A stretch of DNA of 64,000 nucleotides, taken from positions 1 through 64,000 of the forward strand of contig CAMMBV010000004.1 in the NCBI GenBank assembly GCA_946494335.1. Direction: 5' to 3'. Positions 17,976-26,830 of this stretch are shown in pieces (the first letter of the stretch is position 1; the number at the start of each line of letters is the position of its first letter). Source of the DNA: an uncultured Ruminococcus sp. (lineage in GTDB: Bacteria; Bacillota; Clostridia; Lachnospirales; Lachnospiraceae). The notes beneath the pieces are model-generated. The model was not told the origin of the DNA, did no database searches, and saw nothing but the letters and a program-made list of their open reading frames with translations. The position numbers were made by a program, and so were the translations under genes.

Positions 17976-19034
17976 ATGTCAGGGATTTCAATCATTCCAT
18001 TTGGCGAGACTGAAAAAGGGGAGAAAACGGCTCTGTATAAAATTACAAACAGGTCGGGAGCCAGCGTGACAGTGTGCAGCTTTGGCGGCAGCATTGTTTC
18101 GCTGAAAGTTCCCGACCGTGAGGGTCGGATGACAGATGTGGTTTTGGGATATGACCACCTGACGGAATATGAACAGGGGAAGGCTTTTTTCGGCGCACTG
18201 ATCGGACGCTGCGCAAATCGGATAGCCCAGGGAAGAATAAAAATCGGCGGAAAAGAATATCAGCTGGCAAGGAATAACGGGCCAAACCACCTGCACGGAG
18301 GGCCGGGCGGTTTTGCCAGAAGAGTCTGGGAGGTTCAGGCGGAAGATGGATCCCTTCACCTTCATCTGACAAGTGCGGATATGGAGGAGCAGTATCCTGG
18401 CAAATTGGATGTGGACGTGGAGTATGCCTTTGACGATGAGAATCGTCTGTCCATTACGTACCGTGCCGTATCAGACCGGGACACGCTGTGTAATCTTACG
18501 AACCATGTTTATTTTAATCTGGCCGGCCATGACAGCGGCAGTGTGATGAATCAGAGAGTGCAGATACATGCCAATGATTACCTGCCGGTGGATGAAACTC
18601 TGATTCCCACAGGTGAGATATGTCCGGTGACCGGCACGCCTTTTGATTTTCGTGTTCCCAAAGCCATAGGACGGGATATTGAAGCAAAGGACGATCAGCT
18701 GGAACGCGGAGCAGGATATGACCACAATTATGTGCTGAATCATCAAAAGAGTGAAAAAATGTGGGACGCTGCCTCCGCTTACAGTGATGAGACGGGCATC
18801 GGACTCAGATGCCGGACGACCCAGCCAGGCGTGCAGTTTTACACAGGGAATCATGTTCTGGCTCAGAAGGGAAAGAACGGGGCGGATTATGCGGGACGGC
18901 AGGGATTCTGTCTGGAGACCCAGGCCTTCCCCGATGCAGTCAACCACAGCAACTTTCCGGACATTCTGCTTAAGGCCAACGAGGTGTATGATCAGGAGAC
19001 GGTTTACGAATTCTGCGTGGGCGAACCCTTTTAA
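17976..19034 (+). CDS. galM: Aldose 1-epimerase (mutarotase)
   Basis: A 352-residue mutarotase that interconverts the alpha and beta anomers of galactose. Expected residues are present: Arg82, His107 (NHLHGG), the catalytic acid His177 (NHVYFNLAG), Asp249 and the catalytic base Glu314 (FCLETQ). It starts 20 bp after galT and ends the galactose operon. Confidence 0.94.
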   Translation: MSGISIIPFGETEKGEKTALYKITNRSGASVTVCSFGGSIVSLKVPDREGRMTDVVLGYDHLTEYEQGKAFFGALIGRCANRIAQGRIKIGGKEYQLARNNGPNHLHGGPGGFARRVWEVQAEDGSLHLHLTSADMEEQYPGKLDVDVEYAFDDENRLSITYRAVSDRDTLCNLTNHVYFNLAGHDSGSVMNQRVQIHANDYLPVDETLIPTGEICPVTGTPFDFRVPKAIGRDIEAKDDQLERGAGYDHNYVLNHQKSEKMWDAASAYSDETGIGLRCRTTQPGVQFYTGNHVLAQKGKNGADYAGRQGFCLETQAFPDAVNHSNFPDILLKANEVYDQETVYEFCVGEPF

Positions 19035-19091
19035 ATATTCTGGACTAATTACGTAAATGTTACATAAAAATTACGAAAGGTAAAAAAAGTG

Positions 19092-19120
19092 TTGATTTCT
19101 CTTTGAAGTCGTGTTATCAT
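19092..19120 (+). promoter_or_regulatory. Promoter of the NlpC/P60 hydrolase gene
   Basis: TTGATT (19092-19097), 17 bp, TATCAT (19115-19120). The start codon is 83 bp downstream, so there is a leader of about 75 nt. Confidence 0.6.
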
Positions 19121-19202
19121 GGAGAACAGAAAGTGGAAATGTTACAAAATATTTACAAAGGACAAACAGAAACTATAATAAGCGACAGGGAGAGATTTTG
19201 AC

Positions 19203-20705
19203 ATGAAAAAAAGAATCGTATGCGTGCTCCTGGGCCTTGTTCTGACAGTATCTCAGGTAATGACTGTTTTGGCTGTGACAGAAGGTGAGCTGAGACAGCA
19301 GAAAAGCCAGGCGGAAAGTCAGTTAAGCGAAACCAATGCCGTAATTGATGATTTGTCCGCAAGACAGAGCGAAATCCAGGCAGAGATCAACTCCATGGAT
19401 GCGGAAATGGTGGATCTTATGATTCAGATTGATGCGGCCAAGAGCGATATCGAAGCGACGCAGGCGCAGATTACTACGACAGAAGAAAATATTACTGCCA
19501 AAGAAGCAGAGATCAAACAGACGAAAGAAGATTTAAAAGATGCGGAAGAGACGCGGGATAAGCAGTATGAGGATATGAAAAAACGTATCCAGTACATATA
19601 TGAAAACGGTGGAGAGAGCGCCTGGTTCCAGATGCTCTTTGACTCCGAGGATTTTTCCAAAGTACTGACCCGTGCAGAGTACGTACAGGATCTTCAGGAT
19701 TATGACCGGGCGCAGCTGGAGGCTTATGTTGAAGTTGTAAACCAGGTAAAAGAACTGAAGGCATCTCTGGAAAACCAGAAAGCAGAACTGGAAGCGGAAA
19801 AAGCATCATTAGAAGAGCAGAAAGCATCTCTGGAATCCCAGAAAGCTGATCTGGAAGGACAGCAGGCGGATCTTCAGGTACAGATTGACGAGAAAAAGGC
19901 AGTCAGCAGTGACTATGAAAGTCAGATCGCCACAGCACGGCAGCAGGCAGAAGAAATCAGCAGCCTGATTGCGCAGCAGGAGGCGGAGCTTAACCGTCTT
20001 GAGGAAGAGCGCAGACGTGCGGAGGAAGAGGCTGCAAGACGTGCAGCACAAGAGGAAGCTGCCAGACAGGCGGCTGCGGAAGAAGCAGCACGGCAGCAGG
20101 CGGCGGAAGAGGCTGCCGCAGAGGAAGATGAGGAAGAAGATACTTCGGAAGAAGCTTCTTACGATGAAACAGATTCCACCCAGAGTGATTCCGGCGACAG
20201 CGCAGACAGTGAGGAAACTTACGAAGAGGAATCCTCTGAGGAAGATTATGACGAAGGTTCTTATGACGAAGGCTCATCCGACACGTCTTCGGATGACAGC
20301 TACTATGAGGACAGCTCTGAGGAAGAGGATACCAGCTATTCCAGCGGCGGATCTTCCGGCAGCGCAATTGTAGCTTATGCTGATCAGTTTGTTGGAAATC
20401 CCTACGTATGGGGCGGAAATTCACTTACCAACGGCATTGACTGTTCTCACTTTGTATACCAGGTTCTGAAAAACTGCGGAGTGTACAGCGGCGGATATAC
20501 CACGTCCTCCGGCTGGAGATATCTGGGATCACCCGTAAGCAGTCTGTCACAGGCGCGTGCCGGCGACGTAATCTGCTACTCAGGCCATGTGGCTATCTAT
20601 GACGGATATGGCGGAATTGTGGAGGCAAAGGGAAGTGCATGGGGTATTACCCATGACAGAAGCGCCGACTGCAAGACGATCCTGGCCATCAGAAGATTTA
20701 CATAA
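19203..20705 (+). CDS. Secreted coiled-coil NlpC/P60 peptidoglycan hydrolase
   Basis: A 500-residue cell-wall endopeptidase. A signal peptide covers about 1-24. Residues 25-270 are a long coiled coil containing perfect seven-residue repeats of the type ASLEEQK at about 187-222. An Ala/Glu/Arg-rich stretch (270-308) leads to a very acidic Ser/Asp/Glu/Tyr linker (308-385). The C-terminal NlpC/P60 domain has Cys414 (GIDCSHF), His462 (SGHVAIY) and a third polar residue, probably His484. The layout resembles PcsB/CwlO-type hydrolases that in other species are activated by FtsEX. The gene is monocistronic with its own promoter and terminator. Confidence 0.92.
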   Translation: MKKRIVCVLLGLVLTVSQVMTVLAVTEGELRQQKSQAESQLSETNAVIDDLSARQSEIQAEINSMDAEMVDLMIQIDAAKSDIEATQAQITTTEENITAKEAEIKQTKEDLKDAEETRDKQYEDMKKRIQYIYENGGESAWFQMLFDSEDFSKVLTRAEYVQDLQDYDRAQLEAYVEVVNQVKELKASLENQKAELEAEKASLEEQKASLESQKADLEGQQADLQVQIDEKKAVSSDYESQIATARQQAEEISSLIAQQEAELNRLEEERRRAEEEAARRAAQEEAARQAAAEEAARQQAAEEAAAEEDEEEDTSEEASYDETDSTQSDSGDSADSEETYEEESSEEDYDEGSYDEGSSDTSSDDSYYEDSSEEEDTSYSSGGSSGSAIVAYADQFVGNPYVWGGNSLTNGIDCSHFVYQVLKNCGVYSGGYTTSSGWRYLGSPVSSLSQARAGDVICYSGHVAIYDGYGGIVEAKGSAWGITHDRSADCKTILAIRRFT

Positions 20706-20728
20706 CAGCAGCTGAATACGAAAAGGAT

Positions 20729-20767
20729 AAACCCACTGTCAGATCTGGCTGACGGTGGGTTTCTTTC
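20729..20767 (+). terminator. Terminator after the NlpC/P60 gene
   Basis: A 14-bp stem with one G-T pair (20729-20742 with 20749-20762), a 6-nt loop and a T-rich tail. Confidence 0.8.
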
Positions 20768-20769
20768 GG

Positions 20770-20798
20770 TTGCATTTTCCTGTCAAACCGGGTATACT
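20770..20798 (+). promoter_or_regulatory. Promoter of the hisC-like gene
   Basis: TTGCAT (20770-20775), 17 bp, TATACT (20793-20798), 31 bp before the start codon and directly after the preceding terminator. Confidence 0.65.
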
Positions 20799-20829
20799 TA
20801 AACCTCTAAGAAGTATTGGAGGAAATTGA

Positions 20830-21903
20830 ATGAAATCGTGGAGAGATAATGTGAGACGGGTTGTTCCGTATGTTCCGGGAGAACAGCCGCAGGATCAGGA
20901 TATGATAAAGCTGAACACCAATGAAAATCCTTATCCGCCGTCTCCAAAAGTAAAAGAAGCAATGAAAAATCTGGATGAGGATACATTCCGGTTGTATCCG
21001 GATCCAACGGCACATAAGCTGGTAAAGGCGATTGCTGATTATCATGGTCTGAAAGAAAGTCAGGTCTTTGTGGGCGTGGGCTCGGACGATGTCCTGGCTA
21101 TGGCTTTTCTGACATTTTTCAACAGCAAAAAGCCCATACTGTTCCCGGATATTACATATTCTTTTTATGATGTATGGGCGGAGCTTTTTCGCATACCCTA
21201 TGAAAGAGTCATGCTGGATGAAAGACTGGACATCCGCTGGGAGGATTACTGCCGGGAAAACGGCGGCATCATTTTTCCAAATCCCAATGCCCCCACTGGA
21301 GCGTATCTTCCATTAAGCGCAGTGCGCAGCATACTGGATCATAACAGAGAAACAGTTGTAATAGTGGATGAGGCCTATGTGGATTTTGGCGCCGAAACGG
21401 CGCTGCCGCTGCTTGCGGAGTATGATAATCTGCTGGTGGTAAGGACCTTCTCCAAATCCCGCTCCATGGCAGGGATGCGCATCGGATATGCCTGCGGAAA
21501 TGAGGAGATGATCCGCTGCCTGAATGATGTTAAGTATTCCTTTAATTCTTATACCATGGATATGACGGTGCTGGAAGCGGGAGCGGCCTCTATTGGAGAT
21601 GAGGCATACTTCCGGGAGACGGTTGAAAAGGTGATAAAGACCAGGGAATGGACGCAGGAACAGCTGAGAAGACTGGGATTTACGTTGAAGGATTCAAGAG
21701 CCAATTTTGTATTTGCCAGCCATGGCCAGTGCCCGGCAAGGGAGCTCTTTGAACGGCTGCGGCAGAATCATATCTATGTCCGGTATTTCGACAAGCCCAG
21801 AATAGACAATTATCTGAGAATTACCATAGGGACACCGGAGGAAATGAAAAAGCTGATTGATTTTCTGGAACATTATCTGGCTAAGAGAAAAGGAGAAAGA
21901 TAA
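20830..21903 (+). CDS. hisC: Histidinol-phosphate aminotransferase-like PLP enzyme
   Basis: A 357-residue fold-type I aminotransferase. It begins with a typical HisC opening (VRRVVPYVPGEQP, then LNTNENPYPPSP) and shows NPNAPTG with Asn153, VDEAYVDF with Asp180 and Tyr183, and the PLP lysine Lys209 in TFSKS. HisC converts histidinol phosphate and 2-oxoglutarate to imidazole-acetol phosphate and glutamate. No other his genes are nearby, so a broader aromatic or threonine-phosphate aminotransferase role is possible. GGAGG precedes the ATG. Confidence 0.85.
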   Translation: MKSWRDNVRRVVPYVPGEQPQDQDMIKLNTNENPYPPSPKVKEAMKNLDEDTFRLYPDPTAHKLVKAIADYHGLKESQVFVGVGSDDVLAMAFLTFFNSKKPILFPDITYSFYDVWAELFRIPYERVMLDERLDIRWEDYCRENGGIIFPNPNAPTGAYLPLSAVRSILDHNRETVVIVDEAYVDFGAETALPLLAEYDNLLVVRTFSKSRSMAGMRIGYACGNEEMIRCLNDVKYSFNSYTMDMTVLEAGAASIGDEAYFRETVEKVIKTREWTQEQLRRLGFTLKDSRANFVFASHGQCPARELFERLRQNHIYVRYFDKPRIDNYLRITIGTPEEMKKLIDFLEHYLAKRKGER

Positions 21904-21904
21904 T

Positions 21905-22405
21905 ATGGATTCACTGGTACAATGGTTTACCACTAATCTGGCGCCGTATATCTCGGAAACTGCCATTATATTTATTATTTCTTTATTTCCTATTTTGGAG
22001 TTAAGAGGAGGGCTGCTGGCAGCATCGCTTCTGAATGTGGATGCCGTTACGGCCATACCCATCTGTATAATAGGAAATATACTTCCCATTCCATTTATTT
22101 TGCTGTTTATCAAGCAGATTTTCAAATGGCTGAAGAAAACAAAGACCTTCCGGCCGCTGATTGAAAAGCTGGAGAAACGGGCAATGGGAAAAAGTGATCA
22201 GATCAAACGGTATGAGTTCTGGGGCCTTCTGATTTTTGTGGGGATCCCGCTTCCGGGAACCGGTGCATGGACAGGCGCACTGATCGCATCTTTGCTGGAG
22301 ATTGATCTTAAAAAGTCTTCACTGGCCATATTCCTGGGAATTTTGCTGGCAGCTCTGATTATGACAATTTTTTCCTATGGAATCATTGGGAATATAATAA
22401 GATAA
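21905..22405 (+). CDS. Small multidrug-export family membrane protein
   Basis: A 166-residue membrane protein of the COG2426/small multidrug export type, with about four hydrophobic segments. The segments LFPILELRGGL near the N-terminus and VGIPLPGTGAWTGALIASLL in the second half are the family's paired motifs. Despite the family name, transport function is poorly documented. ATG 21905 follows AAAGGAGAAAG and nearly touches the hisC-like stop, so the two genes are cotranscribed. Confidence 0.8.
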   Translation: MDSLVQWFTTNLAPYISETAIIFIISLFPILELRGGLLAASLLNVDAVTAIPICIIGNILPIPFILLFIKQIFKWLKKTKTFRPLIEKLEKRAMGKSDQIKRYEFWGLLIFVGIPLPGTGAWTGALIASLLEIDLKKSSLAIFLGILLAALIMTIFSYGIIGNIIR

Positions 22406-22415
22406 GACATAAAGC

Positions 22416-22453
22416 GGACTGATTTCTGATTTACAGGAAATCAGTCCTTTTTT
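22416..22453 (+). terminator. Terminator after the small export gene
   Basis: An 11-bp perfect stem (22416-22426 with 22437-22447), 10-nt loop, and six T residues. Confidence 0.88.
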
Positions 22454-22546
22454 CTGCAATAATGTAAAAGAGGTTTTTAAAAAAGTATGGTAAAGTAAGA
22501 AAAAGCGAAGGTAAAAGAGAAGGAAAAGTAAATGGAGGTGGCATCC

Positions 22547-24166
22547 GTGAAAGTTGTAATTGTGGATGATGAAAAGAAGCTGTGCCAGCTGATACAGTAT
22601 CTGGTGGACTGGGAAAAACTGGATCTGACGGTTGCGGGCGTTGCCTATAATGGCATTGACGCGCTGAAATTGATTGAAAAGGAACAGCCTGATATTGTGA
22701 TCACTGATATTAAAATGCCCGGGTGTGACGGACTGGAGCTGATCGAACGGGTGCAGGCCAGAAAGTACGACGTGCATTTTATCATAATCAGCGGATATCA
22801 GGACTTTGAATATGCCAGAAAGGCAATCCGGTACGGGGTGCGGGACTATCTGTCTAAACCCATACAGGAGGATGAACTGGAAGAGGTGCTGCGGAAGGTT
22901 ACGGCGGAACGCACAGAGTTAAAAGAACAGGAGCAAAGTGTTGCCCTGCTGAAAAATAAGGTGGCGCAGCAGTCTTTCCGCATTAAGCGGACCTTTCTGA
23001 AAGATCTGATCAATCAGGAGCTGAAAAATTTTCTGCAGAAGGATCTGGATGATATCAATGAAAGATATCACTGCGGATTTTGCCCGGGGAACTTTCAGAT
23101 CCTTTACATCAAACCGGACTTACCGGATATGGAGGAGTATGATCTGGTATATCAGCAGCTTTTGGGAAAAATCGGAGAATTATGTAAAAAGGAGCTGCAG
23201 GAGCCCTGCATGGAACTGATTGCCTGTGAGGATGATCTGGGAACCTGCGTGCTTTTAAACTACCCGGAAGGAGAGATGAAGGATTTCCGGTGGCGGCTGA
23301 AACATATACGCTCCAACAGCTCCGGACTTACCGAGATTTCTCCGGACATACATGTGACGGTGGGGATTGGAAGGCCGGTAAAGGATCTGGTGTATATTGA
23401 GCAGTCTTATCTGGATGCGAGAAGCGCCGTTTTAAACCGTATTTTTCTGGGAACGGACAAGATCATCGGAGTGGATGAACAGGCGATGGAGGGAGCTGTT
23501 TTTGATCCGGGTGAAATTATCGACAACGGTTTCAGAAATCAGTTCCGGGAACGGACCGATATGTATGATGCAGAGGGAATCAGCCGGATGATGCTCCAGA
23601 TAAAAGACAGATGTGCCAGTACTCCCTGGATGGACGGCAATAAAATATTTCTGACGGTAAAAGAGTTGGTGGATATGTTCCTGCTGGAAATGAAAAAGGG
23701 AAGGGCTTTTACTCAGGAAGACGAAATGAGGGAAAACTTTCAAAAAGAGTTTTATCGCTGTACCACGGTGGACGGGGTATTTGAACGGACGTTTTGCCTG
23801 ATGAAAAAATATATGGAGGCGGAGCTGGAAGCCAGTCGTCAGATTGAAATCAAGCCGGTGAAACTGGTCAAGTCTTATATTCAGGATCATTTTTCAGAGC
23901 CGGTCAAACTGGAAGAGCTGGCGGAAATGGTAGGATTCAACTCGGCATATTTTTCCAGTATGTTTAAGAAGGAGACAGGGCAGACCCTGACGGAATACAT
24001 TCTGGAGGTGCGCATCGAGCAGGCAAAGGTGCTGCTGAAGCAAAAGGACATTAAGATCAACCATATACCGGAGATGATCGGAATGGGGGATGCAAAATAT
24101 TTTTCCAGACAGTTTAAAAAGGTCAGCGGGCTGACGCCGTCTCAGTACCGGAAATTTTTCGGATAG
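22547..24166 (+). CDS. YesN-type response regulator with AraC output domain
   Basis: A 539-residue regulator. The receiver domain has phospho-acceptor Asp54 (VITDIKMPG) and conserved Lys near 105. A middle region of about 280 residues links to two AraC-type helix-turn-helix motifs in the last 100 residues (KLEELAEMVGFNSAYFSSMFKK as two joined helices, then GMGDAKYFSRQFKK). GTG 22547 is preferred because GGAGGTGG lies five bases upstream, although the frame includes an ATG at 22532. It pairs with the YesM-type kinase that follows 11 bp later and probably activates the sugar importer downstream. Confidence 0.9.
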   Translation: MKVVIVDDEKKLCQLIQYLVDWEKLDLTVAGVAYNGIDALKLIEKEQPDIVITDIKMPGCDGLELIERVQARKYDVHFIIISGYQDFEYARKAIRYGVRDYLSKPIQEDELEEVLRKVTAERTELKEQEQSVALLKNKVAQQSFRIKRTFLKDLINQELKNFLQKDLDDINERYHCGFCPGNFQILYIKPDLPDMEEYDLVYQQLLGKIGELCKKELQEPCMELIACEDDLGTCVLLNYPEGEMKDFRWRLKHIRSNSSGLTEISPDIHVTVGIGRPVKDLVYIEQSYLDARSAVLNRIFLGTDKIIGVDEQAMEGAVFDPGEIIDNGFRNQFRERTDMYDAEGISRMMLQIKDRCASTPWMDGNKIFLTVKELVDMFLLEMKKGRAFTQEDEMRENFQKEFYRCTTVDGVFERTFCLMKKYMEAELEASRQIEIKPVKLVKSYIQDHFSEPVKLEELAEMVGFNSAYFSSMFKKETGQTLTEYILEVRIEQAKVLLKQKDIKINHIPEMIGMGDAKYFSRQFKKVSGLTPSQYRKFFG

Positions 24167-24177
24167 GAGGGGTATGC

Positions 24178-25251
24178 GTGAAGGGAAAAAGATACTGGTA
24201 TTATCAGGTGCGGAGGCTGGTCCGCGTATTGTACCTGCTTCTGTTTATTAATTTTATGCTTCTTCTGCTGGTTTTTTCCGACAGAGTGCAGATATCACAT
24301 GCCCTTCTTGGTCTGGCGCTGGTCTGCCTGGCGCTTATGGCTGCGGCTGTCTGGGCAGCGGGGAAGATCTGGGTATTCAATCCCATGAAAAATCTGAAAC
24401 AGACCTTTGAACTGTTTAACCGGGGATATATCTACGAGGAACTGTTTCACAATAATTTCGTCATGGATGAGGAAATGGAAAAAATGCTGAAAAATCTGGA
24501 GGTCATGACGGACAGAAACAGCGCTGCAGACATCGCTGAGAAGCAGGTGGAGTATCTGACACTGCAGAACCAGATGAATCCCCATTTCCTGTACAATACT
24601 CTGGATTCTATCCGGGCGGAAGCGCTGCTGGCCGGGCAGCCCTCCATTGCCGGTATGTCGGAAGCGCTGTCCAAATTTTTCCGATATACCATCACCAATA
24701 AAGAAAACGTTGTAACGCTGGCTGATGAACTGGAAAATGTAAAAAATTATTTTAAAATTCAAAAATACAGGTTTGAGGACAGGATTGACCTTAAGGTACA
24801 CTGCGATGATGAAGAAATGCTGTTTCAATGCTGGATTTTAAAACTGACGCTGCAGCCGCTGGTGGAAAATGCAATACAGCATGGGGTGGAAGCTCATGTG
24901 GGGCGTGGAACCATCGAAATAGATCTGGAGCGGACGAAGACAAAGCTATTTATCTCTGTACGGGATTACGGAGCCGGAATGGAAGAGGAAAAAATCATCG
25001 AGCTGAACCGGATGTTTCAGGAGCCGGATAAACAGATTACGGCGGCCTTTTCCAGAAAAAAATCGGGAATCGCACTGCGCAATGTCAATGCCAGGATAAA
25101 AATGCTTTTCGGAGTGGAATACGGCCTTTATATTCTGGGATCCATGTATGCGGGAACGGAGATTCGAATCACGCTGCCCAATCTGGATGAGTCAGCGGCC
25201 AGAGGTTATATCAAGGCGCTGGGACGGGAACAGGAGGGAGCAGGACGGTGA
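24178..25251 (+). CDS. YesM/LytS-type sensor kinase with almost no extracellular domain
   Basis: A 357-residue kinase of the His_kinase family: phospho-acceptor His136 in NPHFLYNTLDSIR, N box QPLVENAIQHG, and glycine-rich DYGAGM. Two transmembrane helices (about 15-33 and 41-61) are separated by only seven or so residues, whereas YesM kinases typically carry a Cache-like sensor of 200-250 residues outside the cell. The kinase therefore cannot bind a ligand in the usual way and probably reads a partner membrane protein. GTG 24178 follows GGAGGGG. Its stop overlaps the next gene by 4 bp. Confidence 0.88.
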   Translation: MKGKRYWYYQVRRLVRVLYLLLFINFMLLLLVFSDRVQISHALLGLALVCLALMAAAVWAAGKIWVFNPMKNLKQTFELFNRGYIYEELFHNNFVMDEEMEKMLKNLEVMTDRNSAADIAEKQVEYLTLQNQMNPHFLYNTLDSIRAEALLAGQPSIAGMSEALSKFFRYTITNKENVVTLADELENVKNYFKIQKYRFEDRIDLKVHCDDEEMLFQCWILKLTLQPLVENAIQHGVEAHVGRGTIEIDLERTKTKLFISVRDYGAGMEEEKIIELNRMFQEPDKQITAAFSRKKSGIALRNVNARIKMLFGVEYGLYILGSMYAGTEIRITLPNLDESAARGYIKALGREQEGAGR

Positions 25252-26699
25252 AAGAGGAAGTGCTGAGAATCGAGAGAGGAACAAAACGGATAGGGCGTTT
25301 TGCCGGGATTGCAGATTTTTCCATCCAGATATACCGGGGAGAGATCTGCGGGCTGCTGGTGGAAAACAATCTGGAAAGGAAAATGCTGATCCGGATTTTA
25401 AGCGGGGAGGAAAGACTGGATTACGGATGGATATATGTGCTGGAATCGCGGCCCAGGTGGGAGGATTATCCGCAGGCGCTGGAGGAAACGGTTCGTCTGA
25501 TTAACCGGCAGGATCGCTGTATCCCCCAGCTGGCAGTAAAGGAAAATGTTTTTGTTATGCAAAAGGGAATTCCCTGGAGAAAAAGTGTGAGGAAACTCTG
25601 CGCATCTGCTGCAGACTTTTTTAAGCTTCTGCAGTGCTCCATTGATCCGGAGGAGAGGACCGGAAATCTGCCGCCCATCCAGAGAAAGGCAGTGGAGCTG
25701 CTGAACGCCTATGTGGCAGGGAAAAAGCTGGTGGTGCTGGCCGATATGGATGAATTTTTTACGGAAGAAACAGAAGGTATGTTTTTTCAGCTGGTGATGA
25801 AGCTGAAAGAGCTGGGGATGGATTTTCTGATCGTTTCAAACAATACCAGGGTGCTTTTCCGGTATACGGAATATATGTATATTTTCACCCACGGAAGGAT
25901 GCGTCACCGGATTTTGAAATCTCATTATAACCTGGATCATCTGTATTCTGTTATGCTGGAGGATGTGAAACTGAACAGTGTCTGTGAAAGTACAGTATTC
26001 GGGGAGAAAGAAGTTCTGCGTTTTGACCGGGTTGAGACCAGGTATGGGGTAAAGATGGATTTTTCCGTCCGCGAGCGGGAGATAGTAAATTACGTAAGCA
26101 GTGACTTTGAATCGTGGCGAATGCCGGCAGCGGTATTAAGCGGCGAGGAGGAAATGAAAAAGGGCGCCATCTTTATTAAAGGGGAAAAATTTCAGCCCCA
26201 TGCGTTCAGCGGCGCTGCCCGCAGGGGAATCGGAATTTTGGAGGAGAATTCCCATGAGGCTTCCATGTACCTGGACGGAAGCGTGCTGGACAATATTCTG
26301 ATGCTGGTGTCTTCCAAGATCGGACTTGCCGGTTTTTCATCCAGGTATGTGGCGGGCCTGGAAAAAGAGCTTCTGGATACCGGTGAGTTTACAAAAGAGG
26401 AACTGCATCAGTCCGTCTATCAGGCCAGTCCCCATACTATTCAGAAAATGTCTTATTACCGCTGGATCATATTCCGGCCTGAAGTACTGGTCTGCCTGCG
26501 TCCCTTTTCTTCAGCGGACTACACCATTCAGAAGCTGACCTGCTATCTGATTCAGACGGCGGCGCGCTGCGGGATTGCCGTATTGATTCTTTCCATGTCT
26601 TTTTCAGAAGCCAGCATCACAGGAAACAGAATACTGGTTAATAAGTCGGGAAAAATATATGAGACGGACCGGGAAAATATCGAAAAATTGTTTCAGTAG
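25248..26699 (+). CDS. Degenerate RbsA/MglA-like double ABC ATPase, apparently inactive
   Basis: A 483-residue protein that aligns by eye over its full length with duplicated sugar ATPases, but every catalytic motif is lost. Where Walker A should be (38-47) it reads VENNLERKML. The first signature is LPPIQ (141-145) and the first Walker B is VLADMDE (163-169). In the second half the signature is ASPHTIQ (393-399) and Walker B is EVLVCLRPF (412-420). Family landmarks such as GIGILEEN (327-334) and LDGSVLDNI (342-350) remain, so the fold is probably kept. It is tightly coupled to the sensor kinase gene and lies just before a complete importer, suggesting a regulatory rather than transport role. 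Confidence 0.8.
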   Translation: MKEEVLRIERGTKRIGRFAGIADFSIQIYRGEICGLLVENNLERKMLIRILSGEERLDYGWIYVLESRPRWEDYPQALEETVRLINRQDRCIPQLAVKENVFVMQKGIPWRKSVRKLCASAADFFKLLQCSIDPEERTGNLPPIQRKAVELLNAYVAGKKLVVLADMDEFFTEETEGMFFQLVMKLKELGMDFLIVSNNTRVLFRYTEYMYIFTHGRMRHRILKSHYNLDHLYSVMLEDVKLNSVCESTVFGEKEVLRFDRVETRYGVKMDFSVREREIVNYVSSDFESWRMPAAVLSGEEEMKKGAIFIKGEKFQPHAFSGAARRGIGILEENSHEASMYLDGSVLDNILMLVSSKIGLAGFSSRYVAGLEKELLDTGEFTKEELHQSVYQASPHTIQKMSYYRWIIFRPEVLVCLRPFSSADYTIQKLTCYLIQTAARCGIAVLILSMSFSEASITGNRILVNKSGKIYETDRENIEKLFQ

Positions 26700-26739
26700 C
26701 TTCTAAAAATAATACACCTTTATCTAAAAATCGTCAGTG

Positions 26740-26766
26740 TTGCATAATAAAAGAAATTGATACAAT
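26740..26766 (+). promoter_or_regulatory. Possible promoter of the sugar importer operon
   Basis: TTGCAT (26740-26745) and TACAAT (26761-26766) are separated by only 15 bp, a poor spacing that would suit an activator-dependent promoter, for instance one driven by the upstream YesN-type regulator. Confidence 0.4.
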
Positions 26767-26830
26767 AAGTCCATGAAAAACGTACCGGTACCAACCATTA
26801 ACAGGAATGTGAAAGAAGGGGAAAGGTGTT

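Noticed and set aside
19925..20340. Repetitive GAA/GCA-rich DNA in the NlpC/P60 gene as a DNA repeat element
   Set aside because: The repetition follows codons for coiled-coil and acidic linker residues in one continuous frame, so it reflects protein composition rather than a DNA element.
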